Of a stretch of 64,000 nucleotides of DNA, positions 38,776 to 48,352 are shown piece after piece. The DNA is taken from NCBI RefSeq assembly GCF_014066305.1, contig NW_023501100.1:105001-169000 (forward strand), read 5' to 3'. The notes below the pieces were generated by a model that saw only the letters and a list, made by a program, of their open reading frames with translations, searched no databases and was not told the origin of the DNA. The stretch's first letter is position 1; the number at the start of each line of letters is the position of its first letter. The stretch comes from Letharia columbiana. Taxonomy: Eukaryota > Ascomycota > Lecanoromycetes > Lecanorales > Parmeliaceae. The translations under genes and the position numbers were made by a program.

Positions 38776-40038
38776 ATGTCTGCCTCCCTCCCCGGAAACC
38801 GTGACCTTCCCGCCTCCCAGTACAACCTCAATACCTACTGGGGCCGAGTACAGCAATCCGCCGAAATAGCGGATCCCAGGTGAGATCTTGCTCGGGACCG
38901 CCTCACCAGACTTTTGGTGTGGTAGGTATACCGTAATGGCGTCCAGACCTTCGACAGAGAGGCTAATGGTGGGAGCCCCACAGAACCCTCTTCGTCTCCT
39001 CTTCCGGTCTTGAGAATGCAAAAAAACTCGTCTCCTCGTACAAGCAGGGCCAGGCAAACTCCATGACCCCAGAGATATGGAGGGCCAAGAAGATAGTCGA
39101 CTCTACGCTGCACCCTGGTAGGACGCTACTGTTGCACAACCGTCTTCAACGGCTGACAGCTTAGACACCGGACAGCCCGTCTTCCTCCCCTTCCGCATGT
39201 CCTGCTTCGTCATCTCCAACCTGATAGTGACTGCTGGTATGCTCACGCCTGGCCTCCAAGTACAGCTACCCTCAGTCCATCCCCAGAACCTCGCTGACCG
39301 ATCACAGACAACAGGCACTCTCCTTTGGCAAATAACCAACCAATCTCTCAACGTTGGCATCAACAGCGCCAATGCCAATAAGTCCACTCCCCTCTCGACA
39401 TCTACAATAGCAAAGTCGTACTTTTTCGCCGTCTCCGCTTCTTGCTCCGTAGCTCTTGGCCTCAACGCAATCGTGCCCCGCCTCAAACGCCTATCACCTG
39501 CGGCGAAGACCAGTCTGACCCGACTAGTGCCCTTTGCGGCTGTCGCTTCAGCTGGCGCCCTTAATGTGTTCCTGATGCGAGGGGAGGAAATCCGCCAAGG
39601 AATCGATGTTTTCCCTACCTTGAGCGAGGAAGAGAAAGCGCAGAAAGAGAAGGATGGCTCACAAGTGCGAAGTCTTGGCAAAAGCAAGAAAGCTGCTACA
39701 CTGGCGGTTGGAGAGACAGCTCTGAGCAGAGTGCTCAACTCCACGCCCATCATGGTGCTGCCGCCTTTGATCTTGGTACGGTTACAGCAGACAGAATGGC
39801 TGAAGCGGAGACCGAAGATGACGCTGCCTGTGAATCTAGGTATGCGGCACTGTCTACCGATCAGAAACCTATGACTAATACAGAAACAGGCCTGATCTTC
39901 ACAACTTCCATCTTTGCCCTCCCTCTCGCTTTGGCCGCTTTTCCCCAAAGACAGGCAGTTTCGGCGAAGTCTCTGGAAGAGCAGTTCTGGGAAAAAGGTG
40001 GCAAAGATGGGAAGGTGGAATTCAATCGAGGAATATAG
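38776..40038 (+). CDS. FSF1: Sideroflexin (mitochondrial serine transporter)
   Basis: Multi-pass inner-membrane protein that imports serine into mitochondria for one-carbon metabolism in animals; the fungal homologue is Fsf1. My model has five exons: 38776-38879, 38984-39117, 39165-39259, 39308-39839, 39890-40038 (337 aa, about the family length). Motifs in order: LPASQYNLNTYWGRV, LENAKKLVSSYKQG, KKIVDSTLHPDTGQPVFLPF, RMSCFVISNLIVTAGML, LLWQITNQSLNVGINSANAN, FAAVASAGALNVFLMRGEE, KKAATLAVGETALSRVL, NSTPIMVLPPLILV, ending GKVEFNRGI. No residue looks missing. The intron at 39260-39307 is 48 bp, in frame and free of stops, so retention would add 16 residues. It lies between the dead piggyBac and the repeat-domain genes. 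Confidence 0.95.
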
Positions 40039-41424
40039 ACGTACTTTTCGCCCTCGATGCTATGTACATAGACGCAGGTTGAGCAGATTTACATACAATG
40101 TTGGGTGAGATTTCCATTCATACGCCATTTTTGTGATTGAATAACCACTGGAGCCCAGCCAGTCCAGTCAGTCATTCATAACATTTGAAAAACTTCTGCT
40201 GCTCCAGTGCCCTGACCATTTTCCTTCTCGGCGTTCCCAGGCCCCGTCTCTCCCTTTCTGAGCCGTCTCAAAGGCTCTGTCCTTCCCGTTCCGCAACCTC
40301 AAGCTCCGCCTTAGCTTCCGCGTCATCACTCTTCCCACTCGCGTGATCACATCAAGCCCTTGACAAGATACCCCACGTCCGTCTCATTAGGAGTCCACTG
40401 GCGTTTCCCTCCACCTCTTTCTCTCCAGCCGTCGCCCCCACTATTGTCTCAGGTCAGGATCGACCGTCTTCAATAGCAGTGAAGACGCCGCCTGTGAAGA
40501 TGGCTAGCTCGGTGAAGAGTGGCAGCTCACGAACATACCAGGAGTTGTAGCTGTGATGTTTTCGGCTGGAGTAGCCTGTCCAAGCTTTACAAGGGCAAGA
40601 GTGGCCAGAGTGAAGGAGTCGGAGAGCTCCATGATAAGGGTAGCTGGTATTCTGGCGAGTTGTCGGCGGAAGAAACCAACGGCGTAGACGCGAAGGACCG
40701 GTTTGGGAAAAGGATTCGCATGCTCTTGAGCTTGTTGGAAATGGCGAGGGGTCTTTAATTGGTTCAGTGCCTAGGGTGTGTACTGATTGAAATCATCTTC
40801 TCGGAAAAAGTGCGCGTTCTATCTCAACGACGGTCCCTATCCTTCACATCTTACTAGGAGATGTTTTTGCAATCCATCCTCTGTTGGCTTCGAAGGGGCA
40901 GGTGCTCCGCCAAGCTCGAGGTTTACTCCAAGGAAAGCCTAGATCGCTGACAGCAGTGGAGAAATTATCCTCTTTTGTTTGGCTTCCCTTTTCATGTCAA
41001 GCCAAGCAATGCCATGCACGCGTAGGAACTAAGACCAAACTGTCATCTCCTACACGGTTCTGGGGAGTGGCGATTCGCTCAAGCTTGCCATACGATTGAG
41101 CAAAGATTTGGCGAGAACGAGCTTGAACGAACGAGGTTCTAGGGAGGAAAACAAGTTGCTGTCATCTGCGGACTCAAGGATTTGTGGAGACGATGGACAA
41201 CTTTGGTGATACCTCTAACACTGTCTCTGCACCTATGATCAACATTTACGTCGCAGCGCAACCGAACTTATCTCAAGCCCCAGAATTGAATACCTTGCAC
41301 CCATATTGACTTCAATGCATGCCAATTCTGCGGGGACATCCCGACTGACAGAATTAGAATTATTGTCAAATTCAAAGACCACCGATGTAAAAGACTGACG
41401 TTATTACTTGATTTTCTCTAATTC
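40039..41424. other. Intergenic, with a possible minus-strand remnant at 40430-40760
   Basis: The 3-prime region of the sideroflexin gene comes first. On the minus strand, 40730-40540 reads protein-like text (VYAVGFFRRQLARIPATLIM, then SDSFTLATLALVKLGQATPA) followed by a GTATGT donor, and 40530-40450 in another frame reads LPLFTELAIFTGGVFTAIED before a stop. This could be a small spliced gene of unknown function; I cannot model a start with confidence. The rest holds nothing I recognise. Confidence 0.35.
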
Positions 41425-43256
41425 TTATCCCAATGGTGTTCTTCCCAAAGCTGCCAAAATATGGGCCCAGAAGCTGATTAGAGATTCATTCAAGGCTTTC
41501 AGGAAGCTCCAGTCTCCTTCCGTTTCATCGTCGAGAATGTCGTGCAGTCCTTCCGCCTCATTGATACGGGAGATGTTGTTGGATAATCTATCCCAGGAAT
41601 AATGGTCCATGAGAATTCTAGATGAGAAACAAAGGCTTGTCATCTGGGTAAGCCTCCCAGTATAGGAGTCGTGACGGAGATTTGATTACTTGTGTTTGGG
41701 AGACATGGCGGGAATGTGACTTTTCGTCGACCTGTTGGTCCGTCCCACGGGCACTCTTTCCTCAGTATTCCTCTTCTCACCTCCATATACCGGAAGAGTG
41801 TCGATTCCAGTATTCTCCGATCTGTACAGGAGATCTCTTTGTCTATCTTATTAGACCAACCGCTCGGAACATTGTTGTTAGCGACATCGTTTGGACCACG
41901 ATATTCAGGGAGAAGAATGAGAGGTGTGACCTTCAGATCCTCGCAAGTGCCGAGGACAAAAAGAATATTACGAAGATTCGATGGCCCATCAATGTGGAGA
42001 ACTTGATGAGCAATCTCGTAGAAGAGATAAAATTCCTGCCCACATTCCATCAGAAACTCTGAACTTCCGCTACTCCCATCGCTCGCAAGGATTAGGACAA
42101 GAAGATGTATGCCGTGTTCTCGTCCTGACACCGTTTCTTTGAGGTCTTCTAGCTCTTGTACGTCTTGTAATCAGCGGTGAGGAACTTGCCAGAACCATAG
42201 AGGAAGGTATATAATTTGTTGCTGATTGTACTGCAGAGCAAATGGTTCGAGGGACGTGGTGTGTAGCTCGTGCTGGTCGTCATCGATGCGCTGCAGGACG
42301 CTTTCCAAGTAATACATTCTGTCACATAGAGGATTTCATACGCCAAAGGTATCCAGAAGTAGAACTTTCCAAAATCAGAGATGAGATAGCGCCGAGGAGT
42401 AGTAGTTGCGTCCGAGACCAGAATTGGTAATGCTGGTGGGTCTAGAGTGTACCCGCGAAAAGACGTGCCACTGATGCTCTCGAGTTGATGTAGATCATTC
42501 GACCAACTCTTATGGACATGGTTCATTTTAAATTCTTCGGTAGCCAGATCTGTACCCGCTCTATTGTGGTCAGTGTGATCTAATCGAGCTAAATAAAAAG
42601 CAGTACTCACAGCCTCTGCAACTGCGTAGGATTTCCGCTCGTCGTCTTGAGAGGTCGACTGCTCCCAGGCCGCCGCACTATGCTCGGAGGATAATAATCG
42701 ACTCGATGAACTCGAGCTCCCATCCGACGCAGACCGAGTATTCTTAGTCCATAATTTTGGAGTAAATATGCCCGAAGACCCACTAGGAATCCCGGGCATG
42801 AGACAACCTGGAAGTCACATCAACGTGGGCGTCATTGTAGAGATGTTTAGTCTTGGGAGTCGTATCAGCATGATCGAGGTCGCTAACGATCTGCGGCTTT
42901 GAATGATCAGATCATGCACGCACGAAGTAAGGGCCATGCTTCCTCCAAATCAACGGCTACTTACCGGTGACATGGCGCTAAAAGTCTCGTGAAATGGCAA
43001 CAGCTCGTTGAGTGCGCGTCGAATAGCTTTTGGCGGCAAGGGTTCCTGGCGGCTTGAGTTTTGTGGTACCTGAAAAATCGGTAGAAGTGCAATACCAAGT
43101 AGGCTTGGAACCCAAAGAAGCTGAATAGCGGCGGCCGTGTCCACCCGTGAGAGACAAGACTGGCTTTTCGTGTAGTACAGTGGAACCAGTCACCAAGAAT
43201 ATTTTCTCGGTTCCAGCGTGGAAGATAGAAGGTAGATCCAACAGCGACATCGGCAT
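41425..43256 (-). pseudogene. Repeat-domain gene R1 (three ~115-residue repeats), frameshifted
   Basis: Unrecognised family. N-terminal part from ATG 43256 (MPMSLLDLPSIFHAGTEKIF), then a Ser-rich segment (42799-42600). Three diverged repeats follow: about 42540-42200 (SWSNDLHQL, PPALPILVSD, RRYLISDFGKFYFW, EILYVTE, then after a 1-nt shift YLESVLQRIDDD); about 42200-41810 (LEDLKETVSGREHG, LLVLILASDGSSG, EFYLFYEIAHQVLHIDGP, LRNILFVLG, LLPEYRGPNDVANNNVPSGW); about 41810-41425 (WSNKIDKEIS, NNISRINEAEGLHDIL). The repeat pattern is: PxGWxN, a LPVL-type strand, Y-Y/F-L/F-W, an I-DxPxxL-xxIL helix, then LLPEYxGPN. Frames change inside repeats 1 and 3; a few of these could be unmodelled introns, so decay is likely but not proven. 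It is a neighbour and paralogue of the gene at 44.3-47.85 kb. Confidence 0.6.
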
Positions 43257-43339
43257 CTTAGCCCGGGAATTAGGTGGAATGTGTCATTTTGAATAGAATT
43301 TGTTCTTTTGGGTGAAGTGAGAGGGCGATGACTCTGTTC

Positions 43340-43400
43340 CCAACGATTCATGATGGCACAGTGGCACCAATCACGGTAAGACAAAGTGGGATCATAGCTG
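43340..43400 (-). promoter_or_regulatory. Conserved CCAAT-containing block upstream of R1
   Basis: The block GTGGCACCAATCACGG at about 43361-43376, with its neighbours, matches the block at 47950-48000 upstream of the paralogous gene R2 (GTGCACCAATCACGG). In both cases it lies about 100 bp upstream of the proposed start, so it is probably a retained promoter element; CCAAT binding is inference. Confidence 0.5.
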
Positions 43401-44330
43401 TGTCGAAGATGGAAGGCCGAGGGTGCAAATACTTTAGAGTGAAAGTTGCAGTGTTGGGTGTGTGCCCCGAAATTGTTGACGTTTATTCATTACCTATTTC
43501 CGATGTGGCCTTTCGTTCCTTCGAAATGAGCTTCCCCTTCCTTCTGAACGCCAGGCTTTTAAAGCGCCTATGTGGCTTCGAATCCTTTTCCGGCGCGCTA
43601 AGACGCGAGCAGCAGCCCTATCTACAACCAATGCGAACCGGTAACAGTAACAACTCGAAGCTGCGGGAAGAACGCGGAAGCCTTCGCAGCACAGGAACAA
43701 GGGCGTTAGAAGATGTGTTGAATATTCCAGCCTCGATCAAATATTAGGGTCGTGGTGCTTAGTGAACCTGCATCTGCTGTGAGTATCTCAAAGGTTAAGG
43801 GGAATGTTGGAGTGGAAACATTGAGAAACGGAATATGTAGACAATGTTACTCGAGAACTTCCCGTTTGGACTTTGAGTGGGAGCATTTCCATTCAAGGGG
43901 AAGAAGCCCGCATGGCTCGCTTCTTCGCAGCTTAGATAAAGCATTCAAGCCAGAAGACATTTGAACGGGATATTCGAAAACTTGATGTAGTCACGCCGTG
44001 CAGCTTTCTTTCAGTGTAGTACTTTCCAACTATCAAAAAGCCATGCTTCCAAGTCTATCGCCTTTTGGCATGCTTTCCCGTGACTACTGTTTTATCGCTC
44101 GGTAGCAGTAGCAGTCCTCGGGTCCATAGGTCGTGAAGAAATCAATAGCCCAATCCATGTTACCAGCTAGGATAATGAGCGAAGTCAACGTGACGTTTGA
44201 CATAATTCGTAGCAAAAGGAAGGTAAGACGAGGAATGCCCAATCAAATTTTGTTCCTCTCTCGTCTTGTAAGACTCGGCTGCGTAAATGATACTAGATCC
44301 AACCTCGAGTTGTGAAACGCCATTGATCTC
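43401..44330. other. Spacer between R1 and R2
   Basis: No gene supported. The frame 43328-43747 (plus) overlaps the conserved upstream block and has no features. No further repeat unit is recognisable here. Confidence 0.4.
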
Positions 44331-44870
44331 TTGTATGATGTATGGCTTGGGGCTCCTGTCACATCACAGAGAACCCGTAGGTTCCCCGGTTCCATGCTTC
44401 TCTGCATGAGTCACTGCAATGATTTTCGAGGGCCATCGGTTCTCCCGAGTCTAAGTACTTGGGACGGATCCTTTAAGACTCGAAGGATGCTATCCATGCC
44501 CATCGCTGCGCTCACGCGATGAATATCATTAGATTTCTTATCTCCGAGGATAAAAATCTCCGCCAGACTGGAAGACGGACTTCGATTTTCCATCGGTGGA
44601 ACAAATAGATTAAAGCATAGGTGTTGGAGGCGCTAGCCTGTGCGTTTTCCGCGGCATTGCATTGCAAGCATCGGATTTGACGACCGCACCCAGCCGCGAG
44701 GCATCTCATCATCCGCGATTCTGTATTACTCTCTCCCCGGTAACCATTCAAGAAGCGTAAGCTTCAGCTCTAGTGACGCATGTGTTAAGACCGCGAGAAT
44801 GTCAGGCAAGCCTTCTGTCCCATCGATACGATAGATTGCGTCGAAGGAAGGCCTCCAAAGATAATAAGTA

Positions 44871-45528
44871 GGGGTTTTCAGAGTAACTTTTTCCCGCGTT
44901 CTGGTGGCGAATCACTGAAACTCTGAAACTCCGACGATTCCATCTCCGAGAATAACCGCCAAAAAAGTACGGTTATTGTGGAATATTCAAATATTCGAAC
45001 ATTCGGACATTCGTAGACACTTCACGTGACTATTTCAGGTAAATTTCGAGTATATTATTTAGGCCTTCCTATCCTTTCTATCTACCTCCTATACGCCTAT
45101 ATTCTTTTAACACGCCATAATAAAAAAGAGAAAGCCCACCGTCACTCCCACCGTCACTGCCACCGTCACTCCCACCGTCACTCCCACCGTCACTCCCACC
45201 GTTATTCCCTAACACCCAAAAACCTCGTAACCCTAAGATCAAATGATTATAATAAGATATAGATCTTATTGTTAATTGATTCCGTACACAAGACGAGGAG
45301 AGTAAGCCGTATAACTATGAGGATTAGAGTGGAGGCAATCACACCGATGGAGGCCAGACACAGGGCTAATAACCATTAGGGCTAGGGCTAATAAGCGAAT
45401 TTCTGAAAATTCCATAGAAATCAGGCATATTTGATAGTGGGGTGTTCAGGGTAGCCGAATATTCCACAGTAAGAAATCTGAAAATTCCACACTTTGAATA
45501 TTCCCACGGAGTTACTCTGAAAACCCCT
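44871..45528. mobile_element. MITE, 658 bp, 18-bp TIRs, TA target duplication
   Basis: Left terminus GGGGTTTTCAGAGTAACT at 44871-44888 and its exact reverse complement at 45511-45528, each flanked by TA (44869-44870 and 45529-45530). TA duplication plus short TIRs fits a Tc1/mariner-derived MITE. It has no transposase ORF. It sits inside repeat 5 of gene R2: joining the flanks restores a continuous reading across the site, so insertion followed duplication of the repeats. A 12-bp minisatellite lies inside it. Confidence 0.8.
45135..45210. repeat. Minisatellite, 12-bp unit CCCACCGTCACT
   Basis: About six head-to-tail copies with one or two substitutions, inside the MITE. The apparent His-Arg-Ser frame over it (45026-45262) starts from a non-ATG codon and is not a gene. 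Confidence 0.85.
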
Positions 45529-45859
45529 ATTGGAGCGTAAGCTGGGTTGGGACTTGAAAAGACATGCGGGTGTTCCGTCGAGGTAGCTTTCTGAGTAGAG
45601 GAGTGTGTTTGGGCAAATGCTGATTCCGTACCCACGGCACCATTTGTAGTCGACAACTTTGGGGTTGACTCGGTTGGTCCACCCTTGGGGTACATCGTTA
45701 TCAGGGACTCTATTCGGGCCTCCGTATTCTGGGAGGAGCTCCAAGTTCTCCAGACTAAGCCCCTGTAGGGCCTTCATAGAGTGAAGTTCAGAACTCGAAG
45801 GATGTCCTACAGCATCCTTGGCTCATTGATGTGGAGTATGTCAAAAGACGCTTGGTCGT

Positions 45860-46080
45860 AGTTATATTAGTGCATCCCACTCTGGAAGAGTTGGTTGGTA
45901 AGCAAGGCCAAGGGAAGATCCTCCGAAGGTTAGGACCGGCAGAGGAAGTCTCAAGCCGTACTCCTGGGCGGGTACATTTTGACGAGGATCTCTACGACCT
46001 TTGAGGTCGTTGTACCAGCCCGCGGGACTCTCGTCGTACGATAGTTTGAGATGATAGATCTAGACGCTTTGGGCAACATT
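45860..46080 (-). other. Repeat unit 4 of R2, degenerate first half
   Basis: This stretch lacks a long ORF, but the minus strand reads QEYGLRLPLPVLTFGGSSLG and then, after a shift, FDILHINEP. That matches REHGIHLLVLILASDGSSG and VLHIDGP of R1 repeat 2. It links the otherwise separate ORFs at 45421-45777 and 46086-46433 into one former gene. Confidence 0.55.
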
Positions 46081-47513
46081 TCAGCTCAACTTCTGACCAG
46101 TGTGAGTTGTTCGACCCGCGCCTTCAACAATGTGTCCAAAGTATGCTGCAGTACGTTCGGTCGTTCGATCTTGGAGACAGCATGCCAAAGATAGAACCAA
46201 CAAGAAGTGGAACCCTCGACCAAGGAAAGGGCTGGGCGACCGTGGCCACCTTCACGAAAAAGTAGCAGCGATGGTACAGAGGTTTCAGGGCGACAAAAAA
46301 GCTCCTTCTCGCAGACGCCCCGGTTGACATGAATAAACCAACCGGGAGGAACTTCTTCGTCAGGAACATGTTTGGGTCTCCATATCCCGGAAGCAGATCG
46401 CATTCCGCGAATCTGAGACCTTTCCATTGTCAACCGCCTAACGTACGTGGGATTTGGCTCAGCTCAGTGAATTCTTCAACTCGAAGCAAAATGGCGGAGA
46501 CTTCGAGGAAGATTTAGTATCGGTCACCACACCTCATGAGATACTTTGTACCGCCATATCGCCCATCGTTGACAAGGGTCAGAATAGGAACTGGTAGAAC
46601 ATACTCATGGCCATCAACCAGCTCCTTGATGTCTTTGAGCTTCTTCATATCCTACGACCAGCCTTTTGGGGTTCGCCAAAACCAGAGTAGAAGATGTATG
46701 ATCTGATGGTGAGAGTACCAGCAAGACAATGGTTCGAGGACTCTGGTTCGGAGCCCGAACGAATGCTTGTCAATACATTGCAAGATTCCCCGCGAATTGT
46801 GAGACTGGGTCACACACAAAAGCTCACTCGAGGCTGGAGTCCAGAGATAGAACCTTCCGAAGATCGATAACAAGTAGCGAACAGCCTGCCTATCCTCTCT
46901 AGAAGCTAGTATCGGTAGCACAAACGGTGGTAGACTATTGTCATCGGTAGACAGAGGGCGGTTGACTGGCTCAAGGTCGTTGGGGTCATTGGACCAACCT
47001 TCGGGCACAAGAGCCGGGATGACTTTGCGATAATCGAATTCGTGCCCGTCCTAGAGTCATTAGCAAGGTCAGTTGGAGAATGACTATTTCTTAAACCTAC
47101 CACATCAGCGTGTGAGATTATGGAATCATCCTCCTCAGAGCTTGAACATCCAAATACGGTGGACTATATTCGGCAGGCGATGCTCGACTTGTGTTTCTTA
47201 AGCTCTCGGTCTTTTCTGCTGATTTCTCAGAAGCAGGCAGATATTCAGTGGAAGTCGGTGCTCGGCCCTGCGAAGCTGTTTAATCTCCGAAACCAACTTT
47301 AGTGGACTCAGGCCGTATTCGGCGAACCTACTTGCCTACCTACCCTGTTTCTCAATAAGCTAGCGCATCATCTCATACATTCAGAAGGCAACTCACCGGC
47401 GCCACGATTCTTCGAACCTAGCGAGATACCAACAGCGAGGTAAGTTTGCGGACAGGATTGGAGATATGGACGGCTCATGAACCGAAAGAAGAAGATGTGC
47501 CGGATAGGGGTGT

Positions 47514-47555
47514 CTTGTGCTTGTGCTTGTGCTTGTGCTTGTGCTTGTGCTTGTG
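47514..47555. repeat. Hexanucleotide microsatellite CTTGTG x7
   Basis: Seven perfect copies. On the minus strand it codes an Ala-Gln run in one frame (or Thr-Ser in another) within the N-terminal part of gene R2. It is length-variable by nature and in frame for whole-unit changes. Confidence 0.95.
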
Positions 47556-47939
47556 TTCGAAACAAGCTGCCGTAAACCTGTAAGAGCTCTCGGTCTACTT
47601 ACCACGTAAGGCGCGATATCCAGTGAAACTCGACACCAGCCGGGTAAGAGACAAGACGATCGTGTGGTAGTGTTGGTAGTGGATCTATCAACAAAAACAC
47701 TAGGCCAAGTCCACTGCCACCGTCTTCATTCTCACGCTGCATGAAGCGTATGTGGGGAGAAAACCAAGGGTGGAGGTGAAGGTGAAATCTACGACATAAT
47801 GGAGTGGAGCGATTTAGTACGCGAATGAGGCAGGGTTGTATCATTTGCGGTATGTGTTGCTGGGCGTGAAGGTGCTCGAGAAATGAAATGATGGAGGCCT
47901 TTGTCTTGCCAAAGTGTCATAGAAAGTGAAGGTTCAGTC

Positions 47940-48005
47940 TCCCACATGACTCATGATTGGCTAGGTGCACCAATCACGGCAAGACTAGGCGGGGGTTGAT
48001 ATTGT
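47940..48005 (-). promoter_or_regulatory. Conserved CCAAT-containing block upstream of R2
   Basis: Contains GATTGGCT and GTGCACCAATCACGG, giving CCAAT on both strands, and matches 43340-43400 upstream of R1. Position is about 100 bp before the proposed N-terminus at 47844. Confidence 0.5.
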
Positions 48006-48352
48006 TGACTTTGAAGTGGTAGATATGAGGAGTTATGGCAATGGAGGGCACAGTGGTTGGAATCCTCTACAAACACCCTCTATCCTTCCGAGCTTGGCGT
48101 TTTACCAAGTCTTATACTCTCGATTGGAATGTACAACATGTGAACAAAGTCCGTCACTTCTTCGTCTCGAAACGAATAATGCACATTTTGATCCCTCAGT
48201 TGCGCAAGCAAGACCCAAGTACCTTGCTGCCTACGCCATGTTCATGCATGTCGTTACTATCCTGCGCCACCTCATGCAGGCTTTCCATTATGCAGAAAAT
48301 GCAGCTTGCCCTTTTTGAATAGAAGACGCTTCGTGAGGCAATCCGTCAAGGA
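48006..48352. other. Intergenic
   Basis: Open frames at 48016-48322 (plus) have no recognisable features. The stretch holds the 3-prime flank of the kinase gene. Confidence 0.4.

Larger units (their letters stand above)
44331..47844 (-). pseudogene. Repeat-domain gene R2 (six ~115-residue repeats), broken and split by a MITE
   Basis: Paralogue of R1 with more repeats. The N-terminal part at 47844-47100 includes an Ala-Gln tract coded by the hexanucleotide repeat at 47514-47555. Repeats read leftwards: 1, 47010-46650 (VPEGWSNDPNDLE, FVLPILASRED, LLSIFGRFYLWTP); 2, 46650-46400 (LKDIKELVDGHEY, VPILTLVNDGRYGG, stop in RY-stop-IF, LLPGYGDPN); 3, 46400-46086 (VPDEEVPPGWFIHV, CWFYLWHAVSKIERPNVLQ); 4, 46080-45700 (LRLPLPVLTFGGSS, FDILHINEP, DILRVLN, LLPEYGGPNRVPDNDVPQGW); 5, 45700-44600, interrupted by the MITE, then TYYLWRPSFDAIYRIDGTEG and EMPRGW; 6, 44640-44330 (SSLAEIFILGD, MDSILRVLKD). 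In-frame stops and shifts in at least repeats 2, 4 and 5 show decay. A role cannot be named. Confidence 0.6.

Noticed and set aside
39103..39948. 281-codon minus-strand ORF
   Set aside because: Antisense shadow of the sideroflexin exons, which have strong family motifs on the plus strand.
43328..43747. 139-codon plus-strand ORF
   Set aside because: It overlaps the conserved block upstream of R1 and has no domain or family likeness.
45026..45262. ORF with a His-Arg-Ser repeat
   Set aside because: It starts from a non-ATG codon, and the repeat is the 12-bp minisatellite inside the MITE.
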